Shown here piece by piece: positions 55,101 to 58,100 of a DNA stretch of 64,000 nt. Below the pieces are notes generated by a model, which worked only from the letters and a program-made list of their open reading frames with translations, did no database searches and was not told where the DNA came from. Numbering within the stretch: the first letter of the stretch is position 1; each line of letters starts with the position of its first letter. Made by a program: the position numbers and the translations under genes. The stretch is from Liolophura sinensis (Eukaryota > Mollusca > Polyplacophora > Chitonida > Chitonidae): assembly GCF_032854445.1 (NCBI RefSeq), contig NC_088303.1, forward strand, positions 19,535,501 through 19,599,500, given 5' to 3'.

Positions 55101-58100
55101 ATACAACTACTAATAAAATATTATATTTATATTAAATATAATTAAATAAAATAACTCAAATACAGATATGTGTGTAGAACTTTCAGTAGGCCATTATCAC
55201 ATTTCATTTTTTTCTTTTATTTTTTATTATTATTTCTTTTCATTTCATGTTATTTCTGTTTAACTGTTTAATTATTTATCTGGATGTGACTACATATTAT
55301 ATAATACAATAATGACTTTCAATTTTATTAACATTTATATTTCAGAATAATGCTCTCAACTCTAAGAGGAAGCTTTCCTTTGATGATCCACCCAAAGTTC
55401 AGCAAGACAGCAGTATGATCCTGAAAACTTGAAGAGAGCTTTTGATGTTACTCTGGCTGGAATGTCAGTGTACCGTGCATCACGGCAGTATAGCGAACCA
55501 GAGTCCTCATTAAGGGACAGAACACATGGAAATGTGTGTGCTAATTCCAAATCTGGAGGAGAGCAGTTATTTATGTCAAATGAAGAACAACAGCAAGTTG
55601 AACATATTAAGTACATGGCTAGCATCAGTTATAGGTATTCAAAAGCTAGTGTGCAAAATCATACAACCTTTAGATTTTGCTGTCTTTGAGCCTTAAATTT
55701 GATGTATATCCAGGAATGCCAGCTGTTTCTCCGAAGGAACTCTGTGGTCAAAATGACTAAATATGAGGTTGCTACACTGTCTGCCAAACCATACCAGAAG
55801 GCAATGTCCCCTGAAAATCTAGTTTTAGCTTTTAGGATATCTGGTAAATACCCTTTTTGAGAGAAGGCAATTGAAGAATCAGAAGTGGTGCCCTCAGTCA
55901 TCTATCCAGCAGAGAACTGTCATTCTGACAGTTGGAATAAGGAGAATAATGTGCCAAATCCATGATAATGAAAATATTTATTCATTATATTCTGGATCTG
56001 TAAACATATCCATTGCTCCTAACACATGTAACAAATCATCCAAATCCATCCCTCATCTTGTAAATAACAAACCCTTATCTGAAAATAATAATCTTAGCAA
56101 ACCTTTGTCAAACCATGCCAGTGAAAATACTGAACTGAGCACCACTATGAGCTCCACAACTATCACTTCAACACAGTTCTTCCCACAGAAATCAATTACC
56201 AAAGTTGTAAAAATGCCAAGAAAAATATCTGTTTGTCCATTGTTGTTGAAAATTGGCTCTTACAGAGAAACTAAACTTTCAATTATTCAATCTATTAAAA
56301 TCAAGCCAAACAAGTCCCGTAATTGACCCATCTGTAACTGACAGCCCCAAGCCAGGTCCTTCTGCTGTAGTCCTACATGCTGAAAGTGAGTTGAGTGACA
56401 CTGACAGTGAGATATCTGGTGGCCAACACTCACCACCTGCCTTGGGGTCCTGTCCTTATCTTGTAATTGTAAAGTGGGCGCAATGCGACAAATGTAACCA
56501 CTGGACACACTTGTCTTTTTGTTCCAAAATAAAATTTGTCAGGAGACATGGGGATTTCCTGTGCCTACATTGTGGCTAAGCTTATCAATTTTCTTGGTTC
56601 ATTTTATCATAATTTTTTTTTGTTTTGAAAGCATTAGAAGAGAGAAAAATATAAAGACTATTATCAATGGACATCAGGGTATAAATACAAATCACTTTAA
56701 GAGTCTCTTTTAACCCAAATCATTGGCATTCCTTCTCTTTGGAATAATTTTGGGCTGTTCAGGGCTGTTATACACCGTTATTTCACTTTACCGCGATACC
56801 ATGGAGTTCACTCCCTTGATTAGCAAAGGTCGCCTGCCGGATTCCGGACCAATTCAGCAAACAAAGAAGTACTTTATAACCGAGCTTTCCAGGTGGAATA
56901 AATCAACTGACAGCTGACGAATAAGGTATAGATGCAAAAATATCATTTCTGTTTTACACTGTGTTTCCGTGGGTTAATACACAACAAGTACCACAATACG
57001 AGATCCCATGCTAAATGTATAACATAGATGTACTAACTTAATGTGTGCAGTTTGTCAGGTACGTGCACCTGGCAAAGGTCATACAGTTTGGTTTACTGCA
57101 TATTCTTAAGCAAAGAAATGAACACTACTCAATCCATCAATGAATCAATCAGTCGTAGTATATGTGTAGGTATGCACATCAGCACATACTTCTTCCCTTG
57201 CATGTTCATGGGGCCTCATTGGCAGTATGTGGTTGAGACGTTGCTGTGACCATTTGTATGGTAGAATCTAGCACACATTGAAAAATACTTGTCTTTAATA
57301 AATTTGTCAATAACTTGCCACTTGCCATGGTTGACCTGGAGCACTCCAGTTTCTTCTACCCATTAAAATGACTATTGGTGAAAAATTATTGAGTATTACA
57401 TTTATCAACAATCAAATAAATCAATAAATAGCACATATGTAGACAACCACATGTGATTTGATGTACGTACATTTGACGGCAAGGTTTAAGCTATTAAATA
57501 TGGACTCATGGGAAATATGTTACCAATTACGGTTGTTTCAGGGTATTCAGCCACACACAACCTACAACCTAATGGAAACATGAAAATATATCCTTTCAAC
57601 CAAAGTGGGAGGTCATAGCAAACCTGTCTACAGTACATGTATTTTATGCTGGGAATTAGACGAAAGAAGTAACAGATTCCGATCTCCCACGCCCTTCCCC
57701 CCTCCCCCATCCCCTCTTAAAAGAAAAGACATTTATTTTAGTGTAAACAGTGCAACCTGTGACAAGAAGCCAGAAATGCCTGACAGAGCACAATTAAGGA
57801 GCTGTGGGCTAATCTGCATGCACGGTTTCTTTGCACAACACATGTATGACTGCCCATTCTGCTACATGAATATACATCATGACATGTACTTTTAAACATT
57901 AAATATCTATTTCAAGTGTCAGCAAACTAATCTGTTCTTTATCTACACTCTTTCAGAATCAACTGCATACAGCTAGTCCAACAGAATATGTGGTCTACTT
58001 GTATCACAGCAATCTGTTGTATATTTCAGCATCACGTGCATGTCATTTCTGATGACTGACCTATTACTCCCACATTAATCCTTGAAGGCAACCCTCTCTG

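Noticed and set aside
56723-56917. 64-codon plus-strand frame with an N-terminal hydrophobic stretch ([20 protein letters not shown])
   Set aside because: Looks like a small membrane protein at first, but it follows directly on the transposase relic, is not conserved in any way I can judge, and has no clear gene structure; likely element-derived or chance.
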